From positions 1 through 21,340 of IMG/VR virus record IMGVR_UViG_3300025326_000231: a DNA stretch of 21,340 bases. One strand, written 5' to 3'. The translations under genes and the position numbers were made by a program. Below are positions 13,875-20,816 of the stretch, in pieces. The notes under the pieces are model-generated. The model had not been told where the DNA came from and did not search any database. It worked only from the letters and a program-made list of their open reading frames with translations. Numbering within the stretch: the stretch's first letter is position 1; each line of letters starts with the position of its first letter. Source of the stretch: a virus.

Positions 13875-15535
13875 GCCGCCGCCTCTTGCGGCTGCTGCTG
13901 CGCCGCGCTCTCACTGAGCGTCTTGAGCATGGGCGCCGCCTTGCCTGCGGCGTCCGCAGCCTGTTGGGCGGCGGCGAGCGCCTGCATGACGGCTTCCTTC
14001 TGCATCCGCTGGGCGCGGACCTGATCGCGCTGCTCCGTGTCCGTGAGCCATTCCGACGGCGCGCCGGAGGTCAGGAACACGTCCCGGATCATGGCGTCGA
14101 GGTCGAGGTTCTCCTTCGTCTTGGCCATGACTTCCGGGTCGGGGAGCAGGGGCGTCAGGAGTTGGATGGACTGCTCCAGCGCCGAGAGCCGCGAGGACTT
14201 CTGGCTCCGCGCCAGGGGCCCCTCGTATTCGATGTCGAGATCCTGCCCCGCCAGTTCCGGTGGCGGCTGGGTAAAGGCGCCACGGCGCAGCATCATGGCG
14301 AAGGTCAGCCCGATGATCTTGTTGAGGAACTCGGACTCCAGCCGCCCGAGCGTGGGCCCGAGGATGCGGCGCATCGTGTCCCAGCGGCGCTCGACCTCGG
14401 TGGCCGTCATGGTCTTGCCGGTCGGCAGCTGCAACTGCTCCCAGAAAAAGATGCGGCGCACCCGCTGCCGACGGTCCTCGTTGAGAATCTGCGCGACGTC
14501 GAACTTGGCGCCGAGGTTCATCGGCTGAATCGCGTTCGGGACTTCGATCACGGTGTACCCGCCCGGCGTCTCGTCGATCTCACCCAACACCCCATCGGCC
14601 AGGATCGTCTTGGGCGGCCGGATCGCCATGGCGCCAGCGTCCAGCACCATCTCATCGGCCCGGTTGAGAGAACGGATATCGGGGAGCGCGAGCATCCCCG
14701 GGCCGCGCCCATAGACCTCGCCGGAGGTTTTCTCCCACCGGGGGACGACGTAGCGAAAGTCCTTGAACCCGCCCTCGTCGATGATCCGCTTGCGGGCCAG
14801 GTCCACATAGCAGGACGCCCACGCCATGTTGGTGGCGGCGTACTTGCTCGGGTCGGCGTCCGTGCGCGGATAGACCGCGTGCAGGATCGTGACCAGCTCG
14901 TCGGGCTTCGTCTCGGCCAGACCTTGCAGCACCTCGCCGAGGTGGCCCGGCCAGAGGATGGCGCAGGCGCGCGCCGTCATCTGCTCCTCACGCATGATCG
15001 TCTCGACCACGCCATCCGGCCCCTCGGCAATGACATAGGCGCCGACCGGATGCGCGCGGAAGAGGAAGCCACCGAAGGGTTCCTCGGGATCGTCCGGCTC
15101 CTTCTCCCCCACGAACATGCACCCGGTCCCGAAGGCCGCGAGATCCAAGTAGACCTCGTTGACCTCGGCGTAGTAGTTCGACTGGCGGTAGCCGAGATAC
15201 AGCCGCTGCTCCGTGTCCTCCAGCCAGTCCATGACGCGCTTGATCTTGTTCACGCGGTCATCGCGCGTCTTGAGATGGAACCACGGCGCGGCTTGGGACG
15301 TCAGCGAGCCGCCCATGTTGGCCGCGAGATTGTGCGCGGACTCGGCCCCCGTGGCATCAAAGAGCCGCGTGGTCTGCCGCTGGCCCGGCGTCACGGCGTT
15401 CTGCTGCCGGTTCAGGATGGACCCGCGATGCGGCACGATGAACTCCGCGCACTCGTCCCAGAGCGGAATGAAGTTCTCGCGCCGGGTCTTGAGCGTGTCG
15501 TACCGCTTGACGATGGCGACGGGATCAGCGGGCAC
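13871..15535 (-). CDS. Head-to-tail connector (podovirus portal protein, T7 gp8-like)
   Basis: A 554-residue protein with the sequence order of the T7-type portal family (Head-tail_con). An N-terminal helix with TLKTRRENFIPLWDECAEFI is followed by a segment of type 'DATGAESAHNLAANMGGSLT', in which virion portals nearly always carry 'A...LA..L...LT', then PWFHL. YGRGPGMLALPDIRSLN and RADEMVLDAGAMAI are the central signature, and PTGKTMTATEVERR precedes the C-terminal crown helices. The last 60 residues are Ala/Gln-rich coil. It forms the dodecameric ring through which TerL pumps DNA and to which the tail attaches. The start is GTG at 15535, sharing one base with the upstream stop (TAGTG). Length is normal for the family. 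Confidence 0.92.
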   Translation of the reverse strand: MPADPVAIVKRYDTLKTRRENFIPLWDECAEFIVPHRGSILNRQQNAVTPGQRQTTRLFDATGAESAHNLAANMGGSLTSQAAPWFHLKTRDDRVNKIKRVMDWLEDTEQRLYLGYRQSNYYAEVNEVYLDLAAFGTGCMFVGEKEPDDPEEPFGGFLFRAHPVGAYVIAEGPDGVVETIMREEQMTARACAILWPGHLGEVLQGLAETKPDELVTILHAVYPRTDADPSKYAATNMAWASCYVDLARKRIIDEGGFKDFRYVVPRWEKTSGEVYGRGPGMLALPDIRSLNRADEMVLDAGAMAIRPPKTILADGVLGEIDETPGGYTVIEVPNAIQPMNLGAKFDVAQILNEDRRQRVRRIFFWEQLQLPTGKTMTATEVERRWDTMRRILGPTLGRLESEFLNKIIGLTFAMMLRRGAFTQPPPELAGQDLDIEYEGPLARSQKSSRLSALEQSIQLLTPLLPDPEVMAKTKENLDLDAMIRDVFLTSGAPSEWLTDTEQRDQVRAQRMQKEAVMQALAAAQQAADAAGKAAPMLKTLSESAAQQQPQEAAA

Positions 15536-15840
15536 TAGCTCGCCTTCGGCCCCTCACCGCGGAGCCGCTTGCCGTCGGGCAGGAGGACCGTCAGCCCCGG
15601 CTGGATCTGCTCGTAGACGATCACGTGCGCGCCGCACTTCTCGCAGGCGCCGGGGATGCTCGGCATGCGCTTCGTCGCGGCGTACCGCTGCTTGGGCGGC
15701 CAGAGCTTCACCTTGACGAGGTGCCCGTCCTTGCCGTCCTCACAGATGCGCGGGGTGTGCGCTTCCCGCCCGGTCACCTTGAACTCCGGCGGATCAGCCA
15801 GGGGGTTGTCGAAGATTGCCGCTTTACTCTCAAGCATCAT
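15535..15840 (-). CDS. Small protein with CxxC motif, upstream of portal
   Basis: A 101-residue protein. A CEKCG motif at about residues 66-70 and a Cys at about 33 could hold a metal or form a treble-clef-like knuckle, but only three cysteines are seen. The rest (KLWPPKQRYAATKRMP, then PGLTVLLPDGKRLRG) has no recognised family. The gene is coupled at both ends: its ATG overlaps the upstream stop by four bases and its stop shares a base with the portal start. A DNA- or protein-binding head accessory role is possible. Confidence 0.6.
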   Translation of the reverse strand: MMLESKAAIFDNPLADPPEFKVTGREAHTPRICEDGKDGHLVKVKLWPPKQRYAATKRMPSIPGACEKCGAHVIVYEQIQPGLTVLLPDGKRLRGEGPKAS

Positions 15841-16055
15841 GTCCCTCCAAGGGTGCGGCGCCCGGTGGGACTGCCCCCGGTGCCGGTCTGTTCCGTGCCG
15901 CCGGCGAGGATCGTTGAGGCGCGCCCCCGCCGCTTCTTGAGCGCCGCTGCCGCCTTGGCCGCCGCAGCCTGCGCTTCCGTGTTGTCCACGGGCGGCGGAG
16001 GCGGCGGAGGGGGCGGACTGGGCGAGCCTCCACCCCCGAAGAGTGAGCCCATCAC
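15837..16055 (-). CDS. Small Pro-rich phage protein with RRGRASTIL motif
   Basis: A 72-residue protein (MMGSLFGGGGSPSPPP...). A Gly/Pro-rich N-terminus with about nine prolines in a row is followed by VDNTEAQAAAAKAAAALKKR and then RRGRASTILAGG, ending RRTLGG. This order (Pro-rich start, Ala-rich helix, RRGRASTIL, short Arg/Leu end) is typical of a small protein frequently coded next to portal and terminase genes in environmental phages; no function has been shown. Both ends overlap neighbours by four bases. Confidence 0.7.
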   Translation of the reverse strand: MMGSLFGGGGSPSPPPPPPPPPVDNTEAQAAAAKAAAALKKRRGRASTILAGGTEQTGTGGSPTGRRTLGGT

Positions 16056-16321
16056 AAAGCCCTTCCGAGATCCGACAGTCGTTCTTGAAGCTTCTGAAGG
16101 GCGTTGCCCATCTCTAGCGTGAGCCCATGCATACCAATCGGCTCAGTCAGCTTCGCTAAGTCCTGTGGCACAGGTCCATGAACCCGCTCGCCGATGACGT
16201 CGAGTTCGAGATGACACTGGCGAACCACGCCCAAGAGATGCGCCAAACGAGTCGTGATCGTCTCAAGCGGTGGCACATTCACCGGGTTCTGAGCGAGTGC
16301 TTGTCCAACACCAGAAGCCAT
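16052..16321 (-). CDS. Small helical hypothetical protein
   Basis: An 89-residue protein (MASGVGQALAQNPVNVPPLE...), mainly helical with several Leu-rich stretches (TTRLAHLLGVVRQCHLELDV, then GNALQKLQERLSDLG). Its start overlaps the stop of the DUF3008-like gene by one base (TGATG). No domain or motif is recognised. A longer ORF reading in this frame to 17173 is a shadow of the 326-residue gene. Coupling on both sides supports expression. Confidence 0.6.
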   Translation of the reverse strand: MASGVGQALAQNPVNVPPLETITTRLAHLLGVVRQCHLELDVIGERVHGPVPQDLAKLTEPIGMHGLTLEMGNALQKLQERLSDLGRAL

Positions 16322-16515
16322 CACTTGTCTCCCTTCCGCACGCCCGCCATCTTCGGCGTGACGCGCTCCGGCTTGCCGTGCATAGACCCGGCGGCGTAGT
16401 CGTGCAGCTGCCGCTTCGTCATGGACTTGCGGAGCGCCTTCGCCTTGGGGAAGGTGGCCCCGTGCTCGGCGGCCATCATGAGGCGCTGCTGCGACTTGGA
16501 CAGAGCCGGAGACAT
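16321..16515 (-). CDS. DUF3008-like small basic protein
   Basis: A 64-residue protein with the pattern SKSQQRLMMAAEHGATFPKA, then MTKRQLHDYAAGSMHGKPERV. It matches the small phage and bacterial family in which 'SKaQQrlM' is followed by a basic helix and closes with 'S..K.L.DFA....KGLPE.V' (DUF3008). The function of the family is not known. The ATG at 16515 shares one base with the stop of the 326-residue gene (TGATG). An in-frame extension to 16566 lacks support. Confidence 0.65.
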   Translation of the reverse strand: MSPALSKSQQRLMMAAEHGATFPKAKALRKSMTKRQLHDYAAGSMHGKPERVTPKMAGVRKGDK

Positions 16516-17495
16516 CAGTCTCCCTCCTTGACGGGCCACCAGCGGTGTCCCCGCGGATGCGCCCACTGTTCAATGCGCGGTGAGATGCCGATGAGGAAGG
16601 GCAGGCTGTCCTCACACAACCAGCCCGTCCTCCTGTCCCGGAGCCACGTGCAGACCCGCGTGTAACCTTCGACGAGGCAGAACGGGCCATGCAGCGTGCG
16701 GCCGACGGCGATGGGTCGCTCGATGGGCGTCTCGAAGCCATGCCACTCCGGCTCCGTGCGACCGGGATCGCGCTCGCCCGCCAAGTCCACCAGCCTCTGA
16801 CTCGGCCACTTGGCCTGCCACTCGGGCAGGTTGAAGAAGCGCAGCGCAGTGACCCCCGCCAGATCCAGCTCGTGCTCGTACCAGTGCAGGTCGAGATGCA
16901 GCAGGCTCGACACGAGCTGGCCCCGCATGGCGATGATGGCGTCTTCCACGCTGGCCCAGCCATCCGGCGAGATCGCGTCGAACTCCTGCGCGCGGAGCAT
17001 GCTGAGGAGATGGACCGAGACAAGGCCCGCCTGGAGCGCCTGATCTCCTCGCGACGAGCGCAACTCGGCCACGCCCCACGCCCGGAGCATCTGGCTGGCT
17101 GTCGCGGGCACCCACTGGCCCGCCGGCATGAGCTTGGCTTCGGTGCGGAGATCCTCAGGCTCCCAACTGCCAAACGGCTTCCAGACGCACGGACGCCCGG
17201 CCACGAGGCACTCCCGTTCGATCTTGGGGCCGCTCACGCCGTTGTGCGTATGGGTCACGATACGGAGCGCCGGCTGGACCTCGGGATGCGCGATCAGCCA
17301 GAGCGTGACATCGCGACCCGAGCCTGGACGCCCCAAGTCGTGGTCGAGATGCAGCGTCCCGTAGGACCGCGCCTGCAAGTGGGCGATGGCCACCTCCGGG
17401 TCATCCGTCCAGTCGATCTGCTCCGTGCCGTACTGATCGAAGAACCAATCGCGGCGGAGCGGCGTATCTTCGACGAGCAGAATCCTATCCGACAT
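16515..17495 (-). CDS. Receiver-like (cyclic-phosphate-processing type) protein with C-terminal ParB-like segment
   Basis: A 326-residue protein. Residues 1-110 have a receiver-like alpha/beta layout: MSDRILLVED, then YGTLHLDHDLG at 45-55 and HTHNGVSG at 82-89. The pair LDHDLG and H(S/T)xN..G marks the cREC domain, predicted in the literature to act in cyclic-phosphate or RNA-end processing. A helical linker at about 130-200 leads to a C-terminal part in which LHGPFCLVEGYTRVCTWL (268-285) resembles the 'dG.hR..A' core of ParB/sulfiredoxin folds. The fusion is unusual. It starts with GGGAGG seven bases upstream, overlapping the previous gene by 11 bases. Role is unknown; tRNA/RNA handling, DNA-end binding or anti-defence are candidates. 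The N-terminal domain call is firmer than the C-terminal one. Confidence 0.65.
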   Translation of the reverse strand: MSDRILLVEDTPLRRDWFFDQYGTEQIDWTDDPEVAIAHLQARSYGTLHLDHDLGRPGSGRDVTLWLIAHPEVQPALRIVTHTHNGVSGPKIERECLVAGRPCVWKPFGSWEPEDLRTEAKLMPAGQWVPATASQMLRAWGVAELRSSRGDQALQAGLVSVHLLSMLRAQEFDAISPDGWASVEDAIIAMRGQLVSSLLHLDLHWYEHELDLAGVTALRFFNLPEWQAKWPSQRLVDLAGERDPGRTEPEWHGFETPIERPIAVGRTLHGPFCLVEGYTRVCTWLRDRRTGWLCEDSLPFLIGISPRIEQWAHPRGHRWWPVKEGD

Positions 17496-17673
17496 GGAGG
17501 AGCCTCCCGAGCGCGCGCCAGGTCACGGCGAGGATGATGGCCATCGTGCCAGCCGAGACGGCCAGCAGGACAATCAGGACGACGCCCACCAGCCAGTCGG
17601 GCCACTCATGCGGCTCGTGCGGGTCTGTCCGAGAGGGGGTCACGAGACGGACGCGATGAAGGACGGGCTTCAT
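17485..17673 (-). CDS. Small single-span membrane protein
   Basis: A 62-residue protein with a Pro/His/Asp-containing N-terminus and one strong membrane segment at about residues 28-51 (LVGVVLIVLLAVSAGTMAII), ending in a basic amphipathic tail (TWRALGRLLHVG). Its ATG overlaps the upstream gene by four bases (ATGA). No family is recognised. Size and layout would also suit a holin-like or superinfection-exclusion peptide, but it lies away from the endolysin gene. Confidence 0.6.
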   Translation of the reverse strand: MKPVLHRVRLVTPSRTDPHEPHEWPDWLVGVVLIVLLAVSAGTMAIILAVTWRALGRLLHVG

Positions 17674-18062
17674 GGAGAGGTCTCGTAGATCTGGTTGTTC
17701 CAGTTCATGTTGTGTGCCCTCGTCGCCTCGCGCCTATCGAGCCGCCGCAGAATCTCCAGCGTCTCCATTTTCCACGGATCTTGTTCATTGTTGAGCTGCG
17801 TCTGCCGATGGATCACCCCGTTCCGAAAGTCGAAGGCGCCCAAGCACACCATGGCGATCTCGGCCGCCACGAGGATACCGCCGCCAATCGCCAAGGCTTC
17901 CCACCACGGCAGCGTGCCGAGATTGCGGTAGCCCGAGAGAAACGCGCCCCCCATAGCGATCTTGATCCAGGGCTCGACGGTCTGCACGGTATCGCGCCCC
18001 CGGGTGCGCCAGGCGTAGTAGGTGCCCAGCCACCGCCAGCGGCGCGCGAGGCTCTCGCCCAT
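17670..18062 (-). CDS. Membrane protein of unknown function
   Basis: A 130-residue protein with a basic N-terminus (MGESLARRWRWLGTYYAWRT), one clear membrane segment at about 55-76 (ALAIGGGILVAAEIAMVCLG), a possible weaker one at 32-47, and a hydrophilic tail with a helix (METLEILRRLDRREATRAHN). It begins immediately after the stop of the 64-residue gene. It forms a pair with the next small membrane protein. No known domain is seen. Confidence 0.6.
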   Translation of the reverse strand: MGESLARRWRWLGTYYAWRTRGRDTVQTVEPWIKIAMGGAFLSGYRNLGTLPWWEALAIGGGILVAAEIAMVCLGAFDFRNGVIHRQTQLNNEQDPWKMETLEILRRLDRREATRAHNMNWNNQIYETSP

Positions 18063-18257
18063 TCACAGCCTCCTGAAGATCACTTCGTAGCGCCCCGACC
18101 CACCCCAGAACGCCCCCGGAGTGTCGGGCGTGTTCACGACAATGGTGCTGATGGGATTGCCCCCCGAGCGGCCTGCACCGGCTGCCGTCAGGTTGGGCGT
18201 CAGCGTCTTGGATGTCGGGCTCTCGGCGGTGACGGTGCACTTCTTGCGGATGACCAT
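18063..18257 (-). CDS. Small Thr/Gly-rich protein
   Basis: A 64-residue protein (MVIRKKCTVTAESPTSKTLT...), beta-rich, with SGRYEVIFRRL at its end. It starts three bases after the zinc-ribbon-like ORF and abuts the next start. The sequence has the look of a small virion or fibre fragment, but no function can be given. Confidence 0.5.
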   Translation of the reverse strand: MVIRKKCTVTAESPTSKTLTPNLTAAGAGRSGGNPISTIVVNTPDTPGAFWGGSGRYEVIFRRL

Positions 18258-18260
18258 GGC

Positions 18261-18401
18261 TTACTCCCCCTTGTCCGCGCGTGGAGCGCGCCGGGCGTGC
18301 ACGTCAGACACCGGATTATCTTCGCCACAGGCTAGGCAGACGGTGCCACCCAGTCGTGTCTTGACCACCCATGCGGTCGGGTGAGGACACGGCACGGTCA
18401 T
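18261..18401 (-). CDS. 46-residue zinc-ribbon-like peptide after TerL
   Basis: MTVPCPHPTAWVVKTRLGGT followed by VCLACGEDNPVSDVH. Cys5, His7, Cys22 and Cys25 (C-x-H ... C-x2-C) could bind one zinc ion. The ATG at 18401 overlaps the TerL stop as ATGA, strong evidence for translation despite small size. Function is unknown; a nucleic-acid or terminase partner is conceivable. Confidence 0.6.
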   Translation of the reverse strand: MTVPCPHPTAWVVKTRLGGTVCLACGEDNPVSDVHARRAPRADKGE

Positions 18402-19858
18402 GCGGTCCGCACAAACGGCCGACGCTCGCGCCCATGATCTAAAATATTGTAGGTCTGCTTGACGGTCAGACGCCGCGGCGGCGCCGTGTGATCCCGCGTG
18501 GGTGCCATGCCTTCGATCAGGTAGCAGAAGGCGTCCCCGTAGTCCTCGTGGGGATGATTTGGCTTCTTCGGGAGATCGCGGGAAACAGCTCCACTCGGGC
18601 CCGTCGGGTAGTACCAGCCCCCGTTGAGCGCCTTGATGAGGCCCACGCACTCTTCGGGGTCGAGCTGGAGCACGGCCGTCCCCTGCGCCAGCCGGTTGAG
18701 CACGGAGAGCATGGGATCACGCCGCCCCGGCCACGACACGGGCCCCGGCCGGTACACGCCCGGCAGCATGGCGCGCATCACGCGGAGCGCGTTGGCTTCG
18801 ATGCTCGTCTGCTCGTCGGTGTCCAAGGCGGGATCGTAGTGGACGCGGATTGCCTCGTGGTCCCGGCCGCGGCCCATCGCCCAGGGTGCGTGCTGCGCGA
18901 GCCAGGGCAGGAGCGTGGCGTCCAGGTGCTCGCGGATGCCTGCGCGCTCGCTGACCAGGGCGGCGAGAATGCAGAAGCGCCCCGCTTGCCGCTGGCCGAT
19001 GACCGTGGCGCAGGTGTGGTCCGCGTCTTGCCCAATCCACAGTGGGCCCCACTCAGGGCTCGGATGCAAGCGCCGGCCGTAGACCACGTGTGTATCCGCG
19101 TTGAACCCGACGGCCACCTGCGCACCCAGCATGATCGTGCCCGGTTGCCCATCAAGGAGTCGGCGCAGCATGTCCGGGCGATCCTGCAAGGCTTCCCGCC
19201 ACTCGGCCCGCTGGGCTTCGCTGGCCCGCTCCCCGGGGGGGATGCGGACGTACGCGGACCCCGGATGCTGCCGGACCACGAACCGCTGCCAGGTCCAGTG
19301 ATCCTCGTCCGGGTAGTTGAGCGTCATGATCGCCGGGTGACAGTGGGACGGCAGGCGTAAGGAGGTCATGCCGAGGCCCCAGGCCGAGCTACTGAGTCCA
19401 GACGACTGCACCAACATTGAGGCAGGGGCGGGCTCTTCGAACCAGAGGCCGTGGGACTCCGCGCGCAGCCGGTCCATCCCGGACTGGTCCTCCACGCCAA
19501 AGAGGCGAAGCGACACGAGGACGGTCCCGTCAAGGATGAACTCGGCGGTATGCCCTTCCCCACGAACATGCCAGAGCCCGGCCCAGCCAGGATCGCGGAG
19601 ACTGTCGTGGGTCTTGTTCTTGTGAGAGGCGAAGGTGTCCGCCACGCCGAGCCATTTGCACGGGAGCGGATAGCCGGCTTCATGGTGGCGCTTGGCGTGC
19701 GCGACCATGGCGCCCAGCGCACCCCACGTCTTGCCGTCCCCACGAGTGCCGAAGGCGGCGACTTCATGCGCGGTCCCCGTTGCCGCCGTCTGGATGAAGT
19801 CGTACACCGTCTGTCCGAAGCGGAGATCCAGGGTCGCCGGGGCCGAGATCGTGGCCAT
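18398..19858 (-). CDS. terL: Terminase large subunit (packaging ATPase and nuclease)
   Basis: A 486-residue protein that powers DNA packaging through the portal and cuts genomic DNA. The ATPase half has a Walker A-type loop GTRGDGKT at 37-44 and a Walker B segment GLWFEE at 137-142, the second Glu being catalytic. The nuclease half (from about 270) shows IGQDADHT with D278, YDPALD with D342 and HEDYGDAF with acidic residues 438-442, in the order of the RNase H-like metal site. Length is typical. AGGTGG six bases upstream supports the ATG at 19858, which lies inside the preceding ORF. It directs a run of small coupled genes leading to the portal. Confidence 0.92.
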   Translation of the reverse strand: MATISAPATLDLRFGQTVYDFIQTAATGTAHEVAAFGTRGDGKTWGALGAMVAHAKRHHEAGYPLPCKWLGVADTFASHKNKTHDSLRDPGWAGLWHVRGEGHTAEFILDGTVLVSLRLFGVEDQSGMDRLRAESHGLWFEEPAPASMLVQSSGLSSSAWGLGMTSLRLPSHCHPAIMTLNYPDEDHWTWQRFVVRQHPGSAYVRIPPGERASEAQRAEWREALQDRPDMLRRLLDGQPGTIMLGAQVAVGFNADTHVVYGRRLHPSPEWGPLWIGQDADHTCATVIGQRQAGRFCILAALVSERAGIREHLDATLLPWLAQHAPWAMGRGRDHEAIRVHYDPALDTDEQTSIEANALRVMRAMLPGVYRPGPVSWPGRRDPMLSVLNRLAQGTAVLQLDPEECVGLIKALNGGWYYPTGPSGAVSRDLPKKPNHPHEDYGDAFCYLIEGMAPTRDHTAPPRRLTVKQTYNILDHGRERRPFVRTA

Positions 19859-20078
19859 TCACCGCCACCTGCGTCGAACCCGTAACCCCAATGATGACCT
19901 GGACGGGGCGCAAGACATCGACGTGATCCCCGATCCGTGCGATGGGGAACCGACGCTCAAGAAAGAAGAACGCGACCTTGAGCCGCGTCTCGCGTGGGGT
20001 TTTCTTGGCGCGAGCGATCCTGAGCGCCAAGCGCAGCATCTCGTCGCTGTAGTCGTCGAGGTTGAGCGTGCTGGGCAC
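19764..20078 (-). CDS. Short ORF overlapping the start of terL, possible small terminase position
   Basis: A 104-residue ORF starting with GTG at 20078 (GGGAG ten bases upstream). Its first 60 residues (DDYSDEMLRLALRIARAKKT, then RLKVAFFFLERRFPIARIGD) look like a real basic helical protein. The last about 30 residues (GPGDPGSPLRTDGVRLHPDG) lie opposite the TerL start in another frame and look like frame noise. The 95-base overlap is far larger than elsewhere in this operon. It is the first gene after the promoter region, where small terminase is commonly found, but no HTH motif is evident. A frameshift or sequencing error near 19860-19900 could have changed the natural end. Confidence 0.5.
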   Translation of the reverse strand: MPSTLNLDDYSDEMLRLALRIARAKKTPRETRLKVAFFFLERRFPIARIGDHVDVLRPVQVIIGVTGSTQVAVNGHDLGPGDPGSPLRTDGVRLHPDGGNGDRA

Positions 20079-20161
20079 CCGTGGCTAACTCCCGCGCAGG
20101 TGGTCAGAAGGTGCCCACCGTGGTTCCATATAGGCCCCGTACCCGGCTGTCATCGGGATAT

Positions 20162-20192
20162 CCTATACCACGCATCGGGCTACCCCTGTCAA
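20162..20192 (-). promoter_or_regulatory. Sigma-70-like promoter candidate for the packaging operon
   Basis: The minus strand shows a perfect TTGACA at 20192-20187 and, 19 bases later, TATAGG at 20167-20162 preceded by TGG, giving an extended -10 (TGnTATAGG). The spacer is 2 bases longer than ideal. Two copies of CATCGGG (20151-20157 and 20173-20179 on the plus strand) and a GGATATCC palindrome lie around the -10 and could bind a regulator. The first downstream ORF starts at 20078. Confidence 0.5.
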
Positions 20193-20230
20193 GGGAATCT
20201 TGGACGGCTTCCGGGTAGAAGAGACACCAA

Positions 20231-20258
20231 CCCCCGATCAGGTCTCCCCGACCGGGGG
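20231..20258 (-). terminator. Hairpin, probable terminator upstream of the promoter candidate
   Basis: Outer arms CCCCC (20231-20235) and GGGGG (20254-20258) and inner arms GGTC (20241-20244) and GACC (20250-20253) pair around a 5-base loop, with a 5-base bulge on one side. On the minus strand the stem is followed by TTGGTGTCTCTTCT, T-rich but not a clean U-run. It would end transcription of the 20568-21055 genes. Confidence 0.4.
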
Positions 20259-20567
20259 CGGTGTGCTCATGCAAGACATCCTAGTGGGACAAGAATGCCC
20301 CACACCGATTTACCTTGTCAAGCAAATCCTGTCATGCGACCCTCAGCGTGCTCATGATAGGCATGGGTTGCGGAAACCCCGCGGCGTCAAACAGGGGAGT
20401 AAAGAGCCCACTGGGGACCCCGGTCGCGTCCTATCATGCGGGGCAAGTCTTTTCCCCCTTCCTTCGCCCCGACCTGACGACGCTGTAGCACTCCGCTCCC
20501 CATAGGCAGCATCAGCTTGCCCCTTACATCAGGGAGCAAAGAAGGGGGAGATCTATGCTGCGCTGCG

Positions 20568-20816
20568 TTACGCCTGCCCGCCCCGCACGCTCATCGGCAC
20601 CCCGTACTTCTTCGCCATCGTGGTCGCCAGCTCGAACATGCCGACGATGACCTTCTGGCGCTCGGCCGGCGTCAGCTCGGCCTTCTCATCGTGCGCCGTC
20701 CAGTTGAGATCGGCGTCGAAGAGGACGACGACTTCGCAACGGATCGTCGGGGTGAGGAGAGAAGACGTCAGCATGCTGAGAAAGCCAGAGAACCACAGTG
20801 CAAGAGCCCGTATCAT
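20568..20816 (-). CDS. Small exported or membrane-anchored protein
   Basis: An 82-residue protein. Residues 1-28 (MIRALALWFSGFLSMLTSSL) form a signal or membrane anchor without a clear cleavage motif. The soluble part has FDADLNWTAHDEKAELTPAE followed by a helix (RQKVIVGMFELATTMAKKYG). No family is recognised. Its ATG overlaps the stop of the upstream gene by four bases. Confidence 0.5.
   Translation of the reverse strand: MIRALALWFSGFLSMLTSSLLTPTIRCEVVVLFDADLNWTAHDEKAELTPAERQKVIVGMFELATTMAKKYGVPMSVRGGQA

Larger units (their letters stand above)
20079..20567. promoter_or_regulatory. 489-base non-coding control region between early-side genes and the packaging operon
   Basis: No supported ORF or tRNA is seen. 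In minus-strand order the region holds an inverted repeat CCTATCATG/CATGATAGG (20430-20438 and 20353-20361), a TTGACA hexamer at 20321-20316 without a good -10, a small hairpin around 20286-20301, a stronger hairpin at 20231-20258, and a promoter candidate at 20192-20162. The arrangement suggests the end of one transcript and the start of the late one. Confidence 0.5.

Noticed and set aside
13886-15538. A 550-codon plus-strand ORF exactly opposite the portal gene
   Set aside because: It mirrors the portal codons in the antisense frame, a common effect of high GC at third positions. Its product has no recognisable domain and is Arg/His/Gly-rich, unlike the neighbours.
16052-17173. 373-codon minus-strand ORF
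   Set aside because: Most of it is out of frame with the 326-residue gene and Arg/Ser-rich. Only its last 89 codons form a plausible separate gene with its own coupled start.
20079-20567. tRNA gene in the control region
   Set aside because: No cloverleaf, no GGTTCGANTCC-like T-arm and no CCA end were found on either strand.
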